Assembly: GCA_022410635.1 (NCBI GenBank)
Contig: JAJVDF010000231.1
Span: forward strand, 1,636,589 to 1,700,588
DNA length: 64,000 bases
From: Tretioscincus oriximinensis
Lineage: Eukaryota > Chordata > Lepidosauria > Squamata > Gymnophthalmidae
Direction of reading: 5' to 3'
The notes under the pieces are model-generated. The model saw nothing but the letters and a program-made list of their open reading frames with translations, did not search any database and had not been told where the DNA came from. The number at the start of each line of letters is the position of its first letter. The stretch's first letter is position 1. The translations under genes were made by a program, and so were the position numbers. Below are positions 9,701-24,700 of this stretch, piece by piece.

Positions 9701-12700
9701 AAGTTGTGTTGACTAGTTGGATTGCTTTGTTTTTATCATGATTATTAGCTGAAAGCCCGCAAAATATGGGTGTGGTGGGCACTCCTGCTGGGCAGCATGG
9801 AGACAAGGCTGAAGCGGCTGGGGTTACTTTGTGGCCATGCGGCAGTGTGTGCTCTGGGTGGGCCCGTGTAGGGTGCAGGGGGCGGGATTACAATCCCCAC
9901 TGGTGATTGGTTAGAAGGCTGATTTCCAGGATGCAAATTAGTAAGGTACAGATATGTGTTTGTCATCATGCCCTTTGGTGAAAAGGACATTACTATATAA
10001 ATAACCTTATTATAGTTATCATTAAAAGACTTAGTTCATATGTTTGCCTGGGCAGGTTTTCACACTCATCCAGATCACAGCACTATTACTGGTAGCCACG
10101 TGAAATCAACTGAGCTTTCCCCGCCTACGAGATCCCCTTAGCTACAATGTCCAACGCTTCACTGCTTACCTGTCTCTCGGTGAAGTGATAGTGGCACAGT
10201 TTTTTCCACAGCAGACGATCCTCACTGAGCACGTTAACACTGGGGGCAACTTGCCCAAGGCTTACAAGGTCCCTCCCATCTGTCAGCCGCTGCATGATGT
10301 TCAATTGTAAGCATAAGGGCAGATCTGTGAAGGTGAGCCCTTTAAACGGAGGCTGGAAACAGAAAAGGCAAAGTGTGAGTAGCTCAATCATATTGTAGAC
10401 GGTCCTGAAAGCAGAATGGTGTTAATGCCGTTTTCCAGAAAATAAGACCTGATATTAATTTGTGTTCCAAAAGCTGCATTAGGCCTTATTTTCAGAGGAT
10501 GTCTTATTTTTCTGTGAACAACAATCTACATTTATTCTTGAACAATTTTTATTATTATTATTATTTTTCCTCCCTCCTTCTTTATTTTCTGCCTTTCTTT
10601 CTCTTCCTCCCATTCTTTTGCTCTNCTTCCTCTCTNTTTGTTTTGTTTTGTAAAGCTTTCTGGACACTATTTCAAGCAGCCTCAAAAATCCTGAAAAATC
10701 AAGCTAGGACTTATTTTCTGGGTAGGTCTTATTTTCTGGGAAACATGACCCCTTAGCCTCTCTTCGGAAGAAGATAATAGCAGGACTTGTGTANCCCTGA
10801 GTAGTATGTGAATAGCAGGTCTCTTAGAAAATGTTCTGTTGCAGAATAAGACTAGGCGTGAGGCAGGCCCTATAATTTAAAAAGCTGTTTAGAAGAGAAA
10901 ACTTAAGCATGAGAAAGTTGCAAGATTTGTAAATGATTTCTATCTCTCCCTTCAACATTTGTCCTTAGGATGGATAGCCAACGATGAAGAAAATTTAAAA
11001 AGAAAACTACATATTAATAAAATGTTTTAAAAGGCCCATACCCTCCCTGGAAAGACAGAATGCAGAGGGTGAAGAGGTACGTTTTTACTTGGCAAACAAT
11101 ATAGGTGACTGGCAAGTAGAGGAAGACTGTTCCAGAGTCACCACAGAAAAGGTCTTCCTATGTGTTCCTACTCTCTGCATCTTTATAAGGGGAGGAATTA
11201 ATAGAATGCCTTCTACTTGAGATCTTAGTGCATGGGCAAGTCTATATGGGGGAAGATGCTTCTTCAGGTCACCAGGGCCCAAGCTGTTTAGGTCTTTGTA
11301 TGATAATATCAACACCTTGAATTGGGCTCGGTAGTGAAAACGATAAGCAGTAGCTATTTAAACTCCTCCTTCCATAAACCTATTACAGGTACAGGACTCC
11401 TATTCTTTTTTCCGTATGGTAATTTTTTTCCAGAAACCTATTTAGCCTGCTGAGAGCGATTTTCAGTTTGCAACGCTTGCCAATCCATACAGCCTGGCAG
11501 TTCTGAACTATAGCCTTTATTGTGCTATGTATCACCCCTCTATTCCACCACTTACAAATGAAGGGGAGGGGGAAATAACACAATGTGCTCCCGAGCGTGC
11601 CCATAATTCCTGACCAAAGTTGCATTCCATAATGAAGTCCNCTTATGTAAATAGACCTAAGTCACATGCTCGCTAGCTAACTGTTCATGCCTAATTCACC
11701 CACAATGAATTCCTAGTCCCTCAACTTCTCTCTATCAGCCTGCAAACAGTTGCCAGCTGACAGTTCAGAAACAGTTCAGAAGCTGCGTCATGGAACAGCA
11801 GGGAACGCAGCATTCTTAACCACCAAGCGAAAGAAGCCCCGACCATGAAACTCACCCTGGTGATTTGGATGTTGTTCAGCTGCTGCTGCCAGTGTAGAAT
11901 TGTCTCCATTCTGTGCACCCATGTGTTGATGTTCCCCACCAGAACAGATTTGCCAACGCTTTGGACCAGGGTGCAAAGAGACAAGTAAAGGGTTTGCAAC
12001 AATTCCCGGATTAGCCGGATATTCTGCTGGTCCTCTAGAACTTTAGGGGAAAGGAGAAAGGGGGAAATTAGGCATGTGGGAAAGGAAGCAGACCAAAGCA
12101 GGCCCCATCCTATTCTTGGCTATGGGATGCATCCAAGACTACAAACTTGCCACTGTGGGTCAATATTTGCCACTGTGGGGGTTTATTGGCTAAACAGCAA
12201 AGAAATCCTGCATCTAGATGTCACTTACTTATTCCACTACAGTTGGATATTCCGTAATAAAGCATGCATATTCATAGAATCATANNGTCAGAAGGGCTCC
12301 AACCTTCTGCTCTCTGCAGGATTCACTGTTATCACCCCACCTGTTATCAACTCCCTTCAAATGATACTACAGGAATCCTGCCTGTTGCTCCATCCCGGAG
12401 ACAGTCCTAGTAGATGCATCCTAGTAGAGTAGCTATTTACACCCTTGTTGACCATGAACTTGTCTAATCCAGCTGTACAGGCTGTTAGCTACCCCTATCT
12501 CTTCTGGAACAGGCCAATGACCCTCTGGGTGAAAAAATACTTGTCTGTCCTCACTCTTCTGCCCATCACTTTCAAGGAACTCCCCTGGTCCTAATGTAGT
12601 GTGGTATTTTTTATCTATTCACCTTATTCATCCCATGCATGATGCATGATTTTATACACTTCAATCAGATAACCTCCTAAATGCGATCTTTCAAGGCTGC

Positions 12701-15700
12701 AGAGGCCTAGATGTTGCAGCCTGACTTCATAAGGGACGTTTGATTGCCAAGTGACACAGTACACCAACATCCCACCCAANTCAGAGTGAGTATTTGGACT
12801 GTAGCAGTTGCATAACTAGCAGCGCAGAAAACCTGCCATATCTCACAGACACCAGAATATTTCTCCTTCTGCTTGGGACTGCTCAGGTGCAATTGGTAGG
12901 CCACTGTGTAAGACAGAATGNTGAGACTAGATAGGCTGTGACCTTATTCAACAGGGCTTCTCTTATGTTCCTAAGATTCAGAAGACCAGATATATGAAGG
13001 TTCTCCTGCCCTTTCCAAGGTAGCCCTGGGATATGCAGCCAGAAACAAACATCAACTGCATAAAGAAAACTATTGATCAAAGCACTAACTGGTCATTTTC
13101 CTAGCAGCACACTAACACAAGAAAACTGATTCACGAAGTTCAGAATTCTGTTATCAATGGGGCCAATGAGACTTTTCTTATCACAGTGGCTACATAAAAC
13201 CCTGGAGCAGGAGATGAATGCTTCAGCACTTTCCAAACTTATGCTCTCTTTCAGTTAGCTTAAAAACAGATGCAAATATAGTTTGCAAACATTATGAATG
13301 ANGACCCTTTCACAGCATTTCTGTATAAATGTATCTAGTCCATTACCAGGCAGGCTGGTAGGAATCATTATTTCTACCTAGTTTTCCAAAATGCCTTTGT
13401 ATGTAGGGCATTTAACCATCCATGCAACCTTGCATCTGAGATATGCAATATTTGAGGCATGCCCTTACCATGGCAATGAGAACTAAATCCTGGGTATTTT
13501 AATACATATTCAGCACTGAAGAACTGGGCTAAAAATTCAGTACTAAACCCTTCATCTGAAGTTTACTCAGGATGGTGGACAATGGTTATTTTGAATAAGG
13601 CACTAGCATCCTTCTTGGCATCTGTTCCCGTATTAAATGTGAAGGCAAAGATCATCTCATCCTCCTTTAACTAATTTGCATCCTGCAAATCGTTGCGATC
13701 AGCACTCTATGGGGCGCCAATGGGCACAATTAGTGTCCAACAACTATTGGTCAGGGTGCACCTGCCCCCCTNGCTGATACAGTGTTTGGCCATGGAGTGG
13801 CTGTATGCACAGGTTGGCACCAGGGCCTGCACTTAACCGCCCAGTCACAAAAGGCAGAAAAGTGGCAGTAAGAGCAGCAGTGACAACTGGGGCAGTGAGA
13901 AAGTAACGCAACAGGGGGGTGGGAGGGTAGAAAGCCATNCTATACTAGTACAAATGTAAAGAGAAACCCTGCTGGATTAGCTCATTGCCCATTTAGTCCA
14001 GCTTCATGCCTTACACAGTCAAAGGCTGCTTCCCTACTACAAATTTCAAGTCACTTTTTTTNAAAAAAAGTGAGACGACATATTCACAAGTACATCCCCA
14101 TTTACCTTCAATTTTTCTCGCAGGTCCCTCTCTGTCCTCGACACATCCTGGCAATTCCCGAGACATTGAAAGCCCCAGAAATCATTGCTGTGCTTGCCTG
14201 ACTACAAGCCTCAGCATTCATTGCGAGCCTGCATAAAATTCNCAGGCAATCTCTACTAGCCAAGAGCCAATGAGCAAGAGCTAATTTGCATACTGAAGCT
14301 CTGAGGCAGCTTTTCTTTCAGAATTTACAAAATGGAGGCTGCTAAATTGGATAATATGCGGGGGCTGTTTATTCCGCAGTAAAGAGTTTTTNGATGGTGT
14401 GGAATGCTGGACATGCGTGGTTCCATGGGGTGGACAAAAGGTACAATTACCTCCAAATGCAGGAAATAGATCACGGTGCTCGGCGCAAACCTAAGACAAA
14501 GGGAGGTTTACCAGAAAAAAGCAGGACAGGAGTGCTGCACTCTTAACGCGTGTGTCAAAGAGGACATTTCAGCAGATGNTGTTGATATTATAAGCTCCCT
14601 TCTGAATTTTTTTTGTTGACACATCCATTAAAGGTGCAGTATTCCTCCTTTTTTTCTGATAACCCTTAGTATTTGTAGGGTTTGATGCTTCTACTATTGA
14701 ATTTTGTATAAATTACCCTATGGGGTTGTACACAAATCTTTTATCATGAAAAAAATTGCTAGGTATTCATTCACACACTTTAAATTAACCTGCTGCTTTC
14801 AACAATGGGAACAGGGATTAAGTCACACTCTCTCGTAGTTCCTTTTCTTTTTTACCTTTCTGCACTACTTTTTCCAAGATGTTCATAAAGTTCTTCTGGG
14901 CAATTCCACTCAGGGACGTTAGCTGGGACTTTGCTATCAGTTCCAACAGCTGTGGATAAAAATAAGACATTCAAAGTACAAAGACACTTTTCTAATCTTG
15001 GTTTTCTGGTCATGTGACGCACGATAAAACGTTCAGATATTTGTCTGCGGCATGACTTAAATTAAAAAAAAAAAGTTGGGGTGAGGGAAGAAAGAAGAGA
15101 CAGGCAGAAGAGCCAGAAAAGAAAGACAGATGTAGGAGCTTAAGTGAGAGCAATCTATCTGCTCTTCTCATTGGCTTAATGACTAAGCCAAGTCATTAAA
15201 ACTGACAGCAGCAGAGGAAAATAGAATGTGGCCGTCTAATCTGCTTTCCTATATCCACATGTGTACGGGTTACCTTAAAAAAGGCACAACAGGATTGCTG
15301 AATCTTAAATGGTTGTAAAAATAAAAAAAGCCGTTTCAGAAGGTGCAGCTTATGCCAGCATCACCTGGTGAAATTTCCTTTTCTACAGACCCATTAAAGA
15401 TCAAACGCTCCAGTCATGCATTATTATGGTTAATCCTCCCCATGTATCCTGAATATAGTGCAAGTGAGAAGCAAAGAATAAATGTGCTACAGGATGCACA
15501 TATACCTTGGCACATACAATCTTGGGATTTTATAGTGGTTTATGAAGAAAACTAAAAGGTTCAGGTATGTTCACAATTCACAGTTCCACTGCTAGGATCT
15601 TCCCAAGAGGATCTTCTTTTTCTATGTATGATGAGGATGGCTTTACTTTTGCAGATGACATTTGTCTCCTGTCTCCTCCTCCTACTACTACTAGTAGTAG

Positions 15701-18700
15701 TAGTCAGCTTTCTCTGTGATAGCTCCCAGGTTGTGGAATTCTCTCCCCTTTGAGGTGTCTCAGACACCTTCCCTGTACACATTCAGATATCTGGTGAAGA
15801 CACACCTGTTTTATGGTTTATTATTGTGATCCACCCCGAGACCTTTGGTTATATGGCAAAATATAAATGTAAGTAAATAAATGCATAAGACTGTTGTTAT
15901 TTTTATTATTATTATTGCCATTGTTGCTAATAAATAATAATAACAATAACAATAATAATAATAAGTAGCACCATCAATGTACATAGCTCTGTTCAAAACA
16001 TCTAAAATACTACAAATTTACAANGAGGTTCACTGAGTAATCCACAAGCTGAATGATAAAGAGAGTTTCTGNACTTCTCTTTGAACCAGTCCTGGAATGG
16101 ATCTGGAGATTTCACATCCACACACTGACTGTAAAAGGGTGGCCTCACAGCCTTCTAGCACAGTATGTGCATTAGAAACAATATAGTTTGGTCTAGTCTA
16201 TGTAGACAAAATGGTNATCTAAAATGGGATACTGGTAGATTTACTGCTAGTCTAGGGAACCATGCAAAGGAAAAGGGAGGGTTGCAGATGGGAACACACT
16301 GCCCTGTTCCAGTTTAGCAGAGAAACCCNGTTGAGTGCCACACCAAATTGCACAATCAAAATGGGTACCCCTGGCTGGGACTTGTAGGTTAGGAAAAATC
16401 CGAAAAATCTGGACGCAGCCTCTGAAGATCATGCAGTCTTCAGAGTGTGGGAGTTACGGCATCTTGGAACATCCTTCCAAATGCAGAAGGCTTATTTTGG
16501 GACAGTGAGTTTGTGCCCGATGCTGGAGCCAGGCCAGATAGGTAAATGCGTCAATCCAGATAAGCACAGTAAATGGTGAAGATCTCGCTTGACATTTCCT
16601 GTTTTTAGACAGACAACTTGGCCTATTGGTCAGAGCATCAGAAGGGATCCTAGAAATTCCTCAACTCAAATCCCCACTTGACTAATATAGACTTAGGAAC
16701 CAGGAAGTGCCACTCAGTCAAACATACCCCACGAGGTTCCTGTCAAAGTGAAGCAAGCCATAGGAATGTGTGTATCCAGGCTTACTGATCAACTACTTAT
16801 TTATTTTATTGCANAACATCAATAATAACTAGCTTCCTGCTATCAGAAGTATTTCTATAGACTTGGAAGAGACCTCCAGGTTCGNTGGGTCCAACCCCCT
16901 GCTCAATGCAGAATTCACTAAAGCATCCCAGACAGATGGCTACCCAGCTTCTGTTTGGAGACTTCCAGTGAAGGAGAACTCACCACCTCCTGTGTCAATC
17001 TGTTCCACTGGTTTATCACTTTTACTGTCAAAAAGCATTTTTCCTGATNTCTAATCTATATTNTTTCCTTGCAGTTTTATCCCACTGTTTCTGGTCNTTC
17101 CATGTGCCAATGAGAACAAAGTTGGTCCCTCTGCTCTGTGAGAGCCATCGGGTATTTGTAGACAGCTATCGGATCTCCTCTCTGTCTTTTCTTTTGCAGA
17201 TTTAACATCCCTACATATTTCAACCNTTTTGGATATGCTTGCCACGCCACTTGCCATCTTTTGGACTTTCTTTAGTTTATCGATGTCCTTTTTAAATTGG
17301 GGTGCTCAGAACTGAACACAGTATTTGAAGTGTGGTATGACCACAGTACTGTAGTGAAGGATAATTACTTCNCATAACTGAGATTTTAAGCTGCTCTTTT
17401 AAAAGTTTAAACTGATCAGCGTAAATTCAGGCAAGGGTGAGTGAATGACAAGGGAAAAGATATCGTTTCCACCACTTGCCCATTTTACTCAGCACCATCA
17501 CCACCTTGTGACGATGAACACAAGGCTGTAGCATGTCCAAGGGTGACTGATCTCTCTTCTGTTTATCTTTCCAGCTAACTCTGAACATCAACAGATGGCT
17601 CTGCTACGTGGGCATGCTATTAATACTTTGTGCGGCCATGCGGCTGGTATAAAAACAAAGGGAGACAGCTAATTTACTAAGCCATCTGACCCCAGCTAAT
17701 CAGCTTTATTTCTATGACTTACCATTTCAGGGAAGTTAAAAATAAGAGGTAGCAAATGCCTGCACACACAGGTGTGCATTTTTGTGGCTAGTTGATGTTT
17801 AAATAATATTTGGCCTACTAGTTGCACACATGGAAAAAAAGTATTAGNGCATGAGTTCCCACAATCATGATGCTTTGGACAGATAGTGTATGGAAACATT
17901 AGCGTTATGGGTTCCCACATATCAAGATAGAATTTTGCATCTTTAGTGGGTGAGAACGATGTGTTCCCTTGCCCAAAATTTCTGCACTAAGCCNTATTCC
18001 ATTCCAGGAAGGAACTTAAGGGTTCTCAGGCCTAGGTTATCCTGGAATGGCAGAAAATCTCCTTTATGATTATCACAAAAAAAGGACACATGTTTAACAG
18101 CTTTAATGCTTGTGGAAAAAATGAATTTTCACCATTATAAGNTGCACCTGGTAAACATTTCTTAACTATTATTAAAGGTGCAAAACTCCTGTCCCCTTAG
18201 GTTAGGGTTACCACATAAAAACTAGGATAGAACCTTTAAGGAGTTTNGAAAAGTGGTTTTCTCTCTAGGTGCTACAGGCAGTGCCAGACATAGGCTATAN
18301 TTTAAGCCCATGGGCTGTAATTTACTTATTTATTTATATATTTATTTTACTCTCCTTCTCTCAGCTACTCTGGGTTTTATAATAATAAAAGCAATAAAAA
18401 TAGTAATATCTTCTTAATACTTCCAATACAGTGGTACCTCGGTTCTCGAACGCCTTGAAAGTCGACCAAATCGGTGTTCGACCGGCAGATTCCAGAAATC
18501 CGAAGTCCTGGAATCCGAACACCGATTTGGAACTCGAACTTCCTCCGGCGTTCTTTCGGCCCGGCGCGCCTTGCTGACGTCATCAAGGCGCGTTTTTTCG
18601 GCCCGGCGCGCCTTGCTTCGGTTCCCGAACAAATTGGTTCTCGACCGTCCTGCCGGAACGAATTGTGTTCGGGAACCGAGGTACCACTGTATCTATATTT

Positions 18701-21700
18701 TGGCTAAATTTGACCCTGATAAAAAATCCTTTGTTCTACATCCATTAAAGTTGCAAAATCCAATCCTGGTAACCTTATCTTAAGAGCCTTTCCTAGAATG
18801 GAATAAGACACAGAGCGGCTAGGGTTTCCATGTCCTATTAAACATCAGCTGAGTCATTTTAAATCTTTTTTTTTTTTAAGTTTAACTTCTAATCCTTTTA
18901 AGATTGTGAGATCAAGCCTTGTATTGCTTGATTCCAGGATTNCAAATTCCCAAACTAGGATGCCTAGTTTCTACAATAAGCATTGTATGGTGTTGGGAGG
19001 TATTTCTGAGTTTTTGTAGCCAACGCCTGCTTGATTACACAGGCACCTCTACAATTTTCTTGAGATACAGCAAATGGTTGGCATTACCCTATTCTAGGCA
19101 ATTAATTATTGGCGAAGGAAATATGGTCTTCTTAGTTATGGCATCATACTTTTTTGATTGCCCCTTTACCCATCATTATTCTGAAGGAACAGCACAGATA
19201 GATTGGNATGCCGTATATATGTATTGTAGCATTCCTTGGTCAAGACTTTTCTGCACTTATCCCTAACCTAGNGNTGTATTCATATAGCACTTGTTTATTC
19301 CCAAATTTTCCAATAATCTGGTTAATTGGTTATCCAGCTTTAATGTCCCTCATTTATATCTTTACAGTATGTTCCGAATTTTATCATTCTGTCACTTCCT
19401 GATATGTGAGATTTTACATGCATGTGACATACTCTGTCAGCCATTTTGTTCACGGTTTGTCAAGAAAAAGATCAGTNGTCCTTCCTCCCAAATGCTATTG
19501 GATAGGTTGTTGTCAATATCAGAGTCCTAGCACTCTCGTNGTTTCTCGTCAAAACTATCCACACATCAAAGCCTTCCTGCAATAACCCTATATGCTGATT
19601 TGACAGTGGGTTTTCCCAGAAAACCAATAATACAGATAATTGTCATTAAAATCCTGAAACAAACCTGGTGAGGCAAATATAACAGATATTTGATTTTCAA
19701 GTAGATTATTGACCCTGTCTATACACAGTTTAGATTATAATGCTCTTCTGGAATTCTTTTGTCTTCATTTTAGATTGGACTTCAGAAGTCCTGCCTTCAG
19801 TCTGCATAGGATTGAATATGATTAAATCTGGAGATTCCAAATTGTTCCTAGTATGCTTAACATCCTTCTTAGAGCTCGTTGTACAGGANTACCAGTGGAT
19901 TAGGATTATGGGAAACTCTTTAATGTAAGGCTGCTAGATAAAATNTGGGATAGAAGTTTACACCTTTAATGGACATAGAAGAGAGGAATTTTCACCACAT
20001 AGAGNGGAAATTCACTTTTTCATACTCATTAAAGGTGTAAATCTATCGCAGGAATTTAATCTGAATTAAATCAAAAGTTTAATCTGGTTACCCTACTTTA
20101 GGGGCACAACAAGGCACGCTGCCAAAATGAATACCTCAGGGACTCTAGGGTCAGGAACTTTCATTCCCAGCTGTCAACATTTTCAGAAACCGGCTTATGA
20201 AAACTTTAGAAACAGACATAGGGCCCGATTNAGACCAATGGACTGCCTGATCCAGTCCAACTGACCTTGCTTAGCAATTAAAAAATAAACAAACAACTTC
20301 TTGGCTACATGAATTTGGGGTGTGTGGATCCTGCTGGTTTAAAGCACACAAAAAGCAAACAAACATTGCCTTCAACTGCTGTAAGGCAATGCTATAGATT
20401 TATCNATGTAAATTACTGGTAATACCCCATATTGTGTCTTCCCTATCTGCAGTGAGTAAGCACTTGCAAAATATATTGCTATATCACATGNCAAATTCTT
20501 CTGGGGCAAGGAATGTGTTACTGATATCTGCATCTANAAAACACTTTGGAGATCAGTGAGCAAAGCTATCTCAGATTTGGACAGCTGGTAGGAAATGGGG
20601 AATGAAGGAAAGAATGTGCTCTAGCCTGAACTCAAAGAATGACCTAACCCTGTCAAATCCCCTTCTTTTATGACTCAACATTTCAGGTAATTAAAGAAGC
20701 AGAAATCCTCTTTCTTTGCTGACTAACAGGTTATTGCCATTTCTGTACTTAACCTGCCTGCCTTTAGAATTAGCAGGTCTGGAACAGTCAGATCTGCTAA
20801 TTCTGATCATGGGAAGACAAGAGTAGGATCAGTACTGTCTCTATAAAGTAGGGTGACCAGATGACCCCTTTTGGGGGGTGGTTTGAAAACCTGTTTTTGG
20901 GGTGCCTCCCNTTTTTTTCTGAGGAAAAAAACAAANANANNTNAAAAAAATNTTTTTTTGAAAANGTTTTCCTCAGAAAAATCTGGGGGGCACCCCAAAA
21001 AGGGGTCATCTGGTCAACCTACTATAAAGGCCCTGATCCAGACTAATCCAAACCATGGCATTCATGTGTGCCTTGGAAGATGGAATTTAAGGCCTCCGAA
21101 TTCCGAGCCACAAGACCTCTGAGAGGTGCATGTCAGCAGCTCACTCTGGTCCACCCCTGAAATTCTACTCACCAAGGGAAGTGTATTTACCATATACCAG
21201 GATAGAAGAGTTTCAGTTTTCATGGGTGTTGAAAAGAATTTTCTTTTAGTAGAATTATAGNCCCTGAAATATCAGTTGAATTTTTCTGATTTTCCATAAC
21301 CATTAAAGCTACAGTGTTGTTCCCCTGTGCTTTTTTAAATGGTTTTCTGCACATCTCCCAGGTCTGGGATCAGACTTTTTGATATGATGTTATACAGAAC
21401 AATTGNCTAGAGTTATCAGAAAAAAATCAGGGCTGCAGTGTTGCACGTTCAATGGGTATGTCAAAGTTGAAATTTCAACTGATGATGCAGGTATTGCAAG
21501 TCCCTCTGTTGAAACTTCCTCTTTGACACACCTGTGAAAGATGTAGCACTACTTTTTGCCTTTTTCCAGTAACTCTATTAGTAACTGAGAAAAAAGTTCA
21601 ACTTTTTTACTAGTTGAANATTTCAGTAGTGCTTTACTAATTCTGTAGTGCTTTACTAATTCTAATAACTAATTTAGTTTTCAGTTACTAGGATTCCCAC

Positions 21701-24700
21701 ATAAAATCTGAGAGAGCTTTGGACGTTTAATGTAGGCTGACCAGATGACCCCTTTTGGGGGGGTTGAAAACCTGATTTTGGGTGCCTCCCATTTTTTTCT
21801 GAGGAAAAAAAATTCAAAAAAATTTTTTTTNCNNNNNNNNNNNNNNNNNGNNNCCNNAAACCGGGGTTTCAAACCCCCCCCCCNCCCCAAAGGGGTCATC
21901 TGGTCAGCCTACTTTAATGGGAATGGGAAAGATGCAAGAGAGATGAGACGCTGCACCTGGTAAAAAGTTATGTCCATTAATGGCCCAAAGTTCTACCCTG
22001 GATTTCATGTGGGAACCCTAAGTAGTACTTTTCTAATATGTGCAAGAAAGTCCANTTCAGATGTACCTAATGACAACTCCATTATTCTTTGTCATTGCTT
22101 GGACTGCCTGGTACTGTTACTCATGGGAATTGCAGTTCAGCCACTTCTGAGCAACCAATTGTCCCAGGGAAAAACCAGAACAAGCTCCAGGAAAACAATA
22201 ACAATAGGCCATAAAACAATACTGCCTCTTGATACTGCCTCCGGGATGGAGCAACAGGCAGCATTCCTGAATTATCATTTGCAGAGAGTCAAGAACAGGT
22301 GAAGGTTTTGCATTCTGCATTTAGCTGTCTTTATGAATACTTTCTGCGTGCNCTTTCAACAGGTGTGAAAATTTCTCTTTAAACTTTTACTGTTTCTGTT
22401 TTTATACAGGCCTAATATAGCATGGACACAGTCTAATCTAAAGTTGGAATCTGCCTCATGAGAGCGTCTGCTTCTCATACTAAGAACCTACTAAATCCAA
22501 TAAGATAACTCCATGTATAGCTGAAGCCTTCCAGACCTAAACCCTGTTGAGCTGTTTATATAGTATTTTATGATGTGAGCTATTATTCACTAGGGACGTG
22601 GATGATAGGATCAATTTATTCAAAACATTGTGTTCTCATTTGAGCTATGGGGCTTGGACAGAAAGTTTTGTTCTCTTAGCCAAAACCACCAGCCAGTTTG
22701 AATTAGACAGTTTTGAACTTACAGCTACCACTCAATTTCTGAGGCTCCAGAAAAGTGATTTTAGAAAAGGAGCTATTATTTCTTTCGTGCTGCAACTTCT
22801 CAGCATTTTAAAGTTAGCAGCGAGAGAACAAAAGAACTGAAAATAACTTAAGCAACAAACTTTTNCCCAGTTTATTTTTTTTNAAAAAATATTTTGTTTC
22901 TTGAATTCTTCTGATCAGGTTTAACATTGCTAATTTATTATACACGTTTCCTGTTATTCTGGAGTTGTTGGTTAAAATAATGTAGATGAAGTGGATGTTT
23001 TCCAAACACAAATAATGTAAAAAATTGATTATTCTTTGGCTTTTAATCAAGGATTTTTAGGACGTCACAAATGATTTGGATGGGGAAAAAAATACTTCCC
23101 ACTGACTCTGCAAGGGTATTTTAAAATTCTATTNTTTTTAGTTCTGATGAATTCTGCAACCATGTTTGCCTAGGTTTGCAAACTTTGACAGATCAAGCAG
23201 TTAAGCACATGCAAAATTTGAGTAGCCAATTACCGGTCTGATTGTCTGATTGTCAAAACAATATTTTAAAAAGTGTCAATAGCAATGAAGCACCAATGAA
23301 GCAAATAATTTATCATATATCAAAACGTCAGTTGGAACCATTTAAAAGTCNTTTTGCCTCCTACAAAAAACTACACAAAATTGTATGGAATCCCCTAAAG
23401 AAAGGCTTTTGTGTGTGTCACATTTATTAATTCTATAACAAGACTCTGTGGTAGAAACAATTATTTGGCTGCGTGCCCCATTAGTTCAGCTGAGGTTTCT
23501 TCTCTGTTCATCCATGAGAAGTGCCACAGGGAGGATCGTTTCTCACTTTGTGTCAAATAAAACCTTCCAATCCAGATGCATTAAGAACATAGTGTGTCTC
23601 ATNATTTCATTGAGACGGCCACGTTCAGAATCAATGATGGGAGATAGCATGAGAATCACACATACAGAANCGGTTTCTGGCCATCCCAGGCTTAGCACGA
23701 AGGACCAGTTCAATTTTACGAGTTTCTCCCTCCCCTCTAACCCTTTTTGTTTCTGCCCCCCCTTTTTGGTCACATGACTTCCGGTACCATTCTGACCCTA
23801 CCCCTTTTGGTCACATGACTTCCAATGCTCTTCCCGCCCTGGCTCTTTTTTGACACATGACTTCCACAGCCCAACCATCACTCATGTCATTTTCTGTTCT
23901 GGTTCCCCGATGCCATCTTAGTGATTGGCAGGGACGGAAGTCATGTNACCAAAAAGGGGTGGGGCAATCACCCTGCCATGCAAGGAAGTTTCCCCTCCTT
24001 TACAAGATTCTTAATTTGATTTTATATCAGCACTGGACTCTGGTTCCAAGCACAGAATGGCATAGTTTGGGCGTCATTTGCATCACCCTGAGAAGGCATC
24101 AAGGCAGGGCTCTGAGCACCCTGAGCACCCAGGGGCCTAGGAACTAGAGTTTTCAGCCACAGAGCCTTTAAGGGATACATTTCATTGGAACATCTGTTTG
24201 CATCTCTCCCATGTTCTGCATTAGGGCCTACGCTTGCCCATCAGTACATTCATTTTCTTGAGTCTACCAGTGTTCCCGAGTTGTCAAATGCATTTGGAAT
24301 CTACATGCAGGGGGTGAAGCCTCACAGACCCACGTTAATGTGTGGACTGATGTGTGGACAGAAGCTTNTTCTGGAAGTTTAGGAAGGACTCAATTTTCCC
24401 CACAAACAGCTATTAGCACAGATTAATAACAAAACAATATAAAGTTTTATAGCTGCCCCTAGCACTCACTTTCCAGTCTTCAGGTTTAATGATGGGGGTT
24501 TGAGAAAGGTGAAAGATTAATTAGCCGTTTTAAAAAGTCACTAACATTTTTTTTTACAAAAAGATTAGTGAATCTCGCAGTGTTAAGAACTCCTACAGTG
24601 CAATGACAGGTGCTTATTCAAGCACCTGACTCTTCAAATGCAAAGACAATGACTTACAAACCCAGCTAAAAATAAAAGTATTTTTTTAAAAATCTGTCTC

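Larger units (their letters stand above)
12041..14855. other. FBXO32 intron 5
   Basis: Contains half of a palindromic MITE (12215-12265), LINE-X fragments (12335-12670 antisense, 12840-12970 sense, 13955-14030 antisense) and an M2 MITE (14505-14690). 13040-13950 and 14040-14500 show nothing recognised. Confidence 0.5.
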
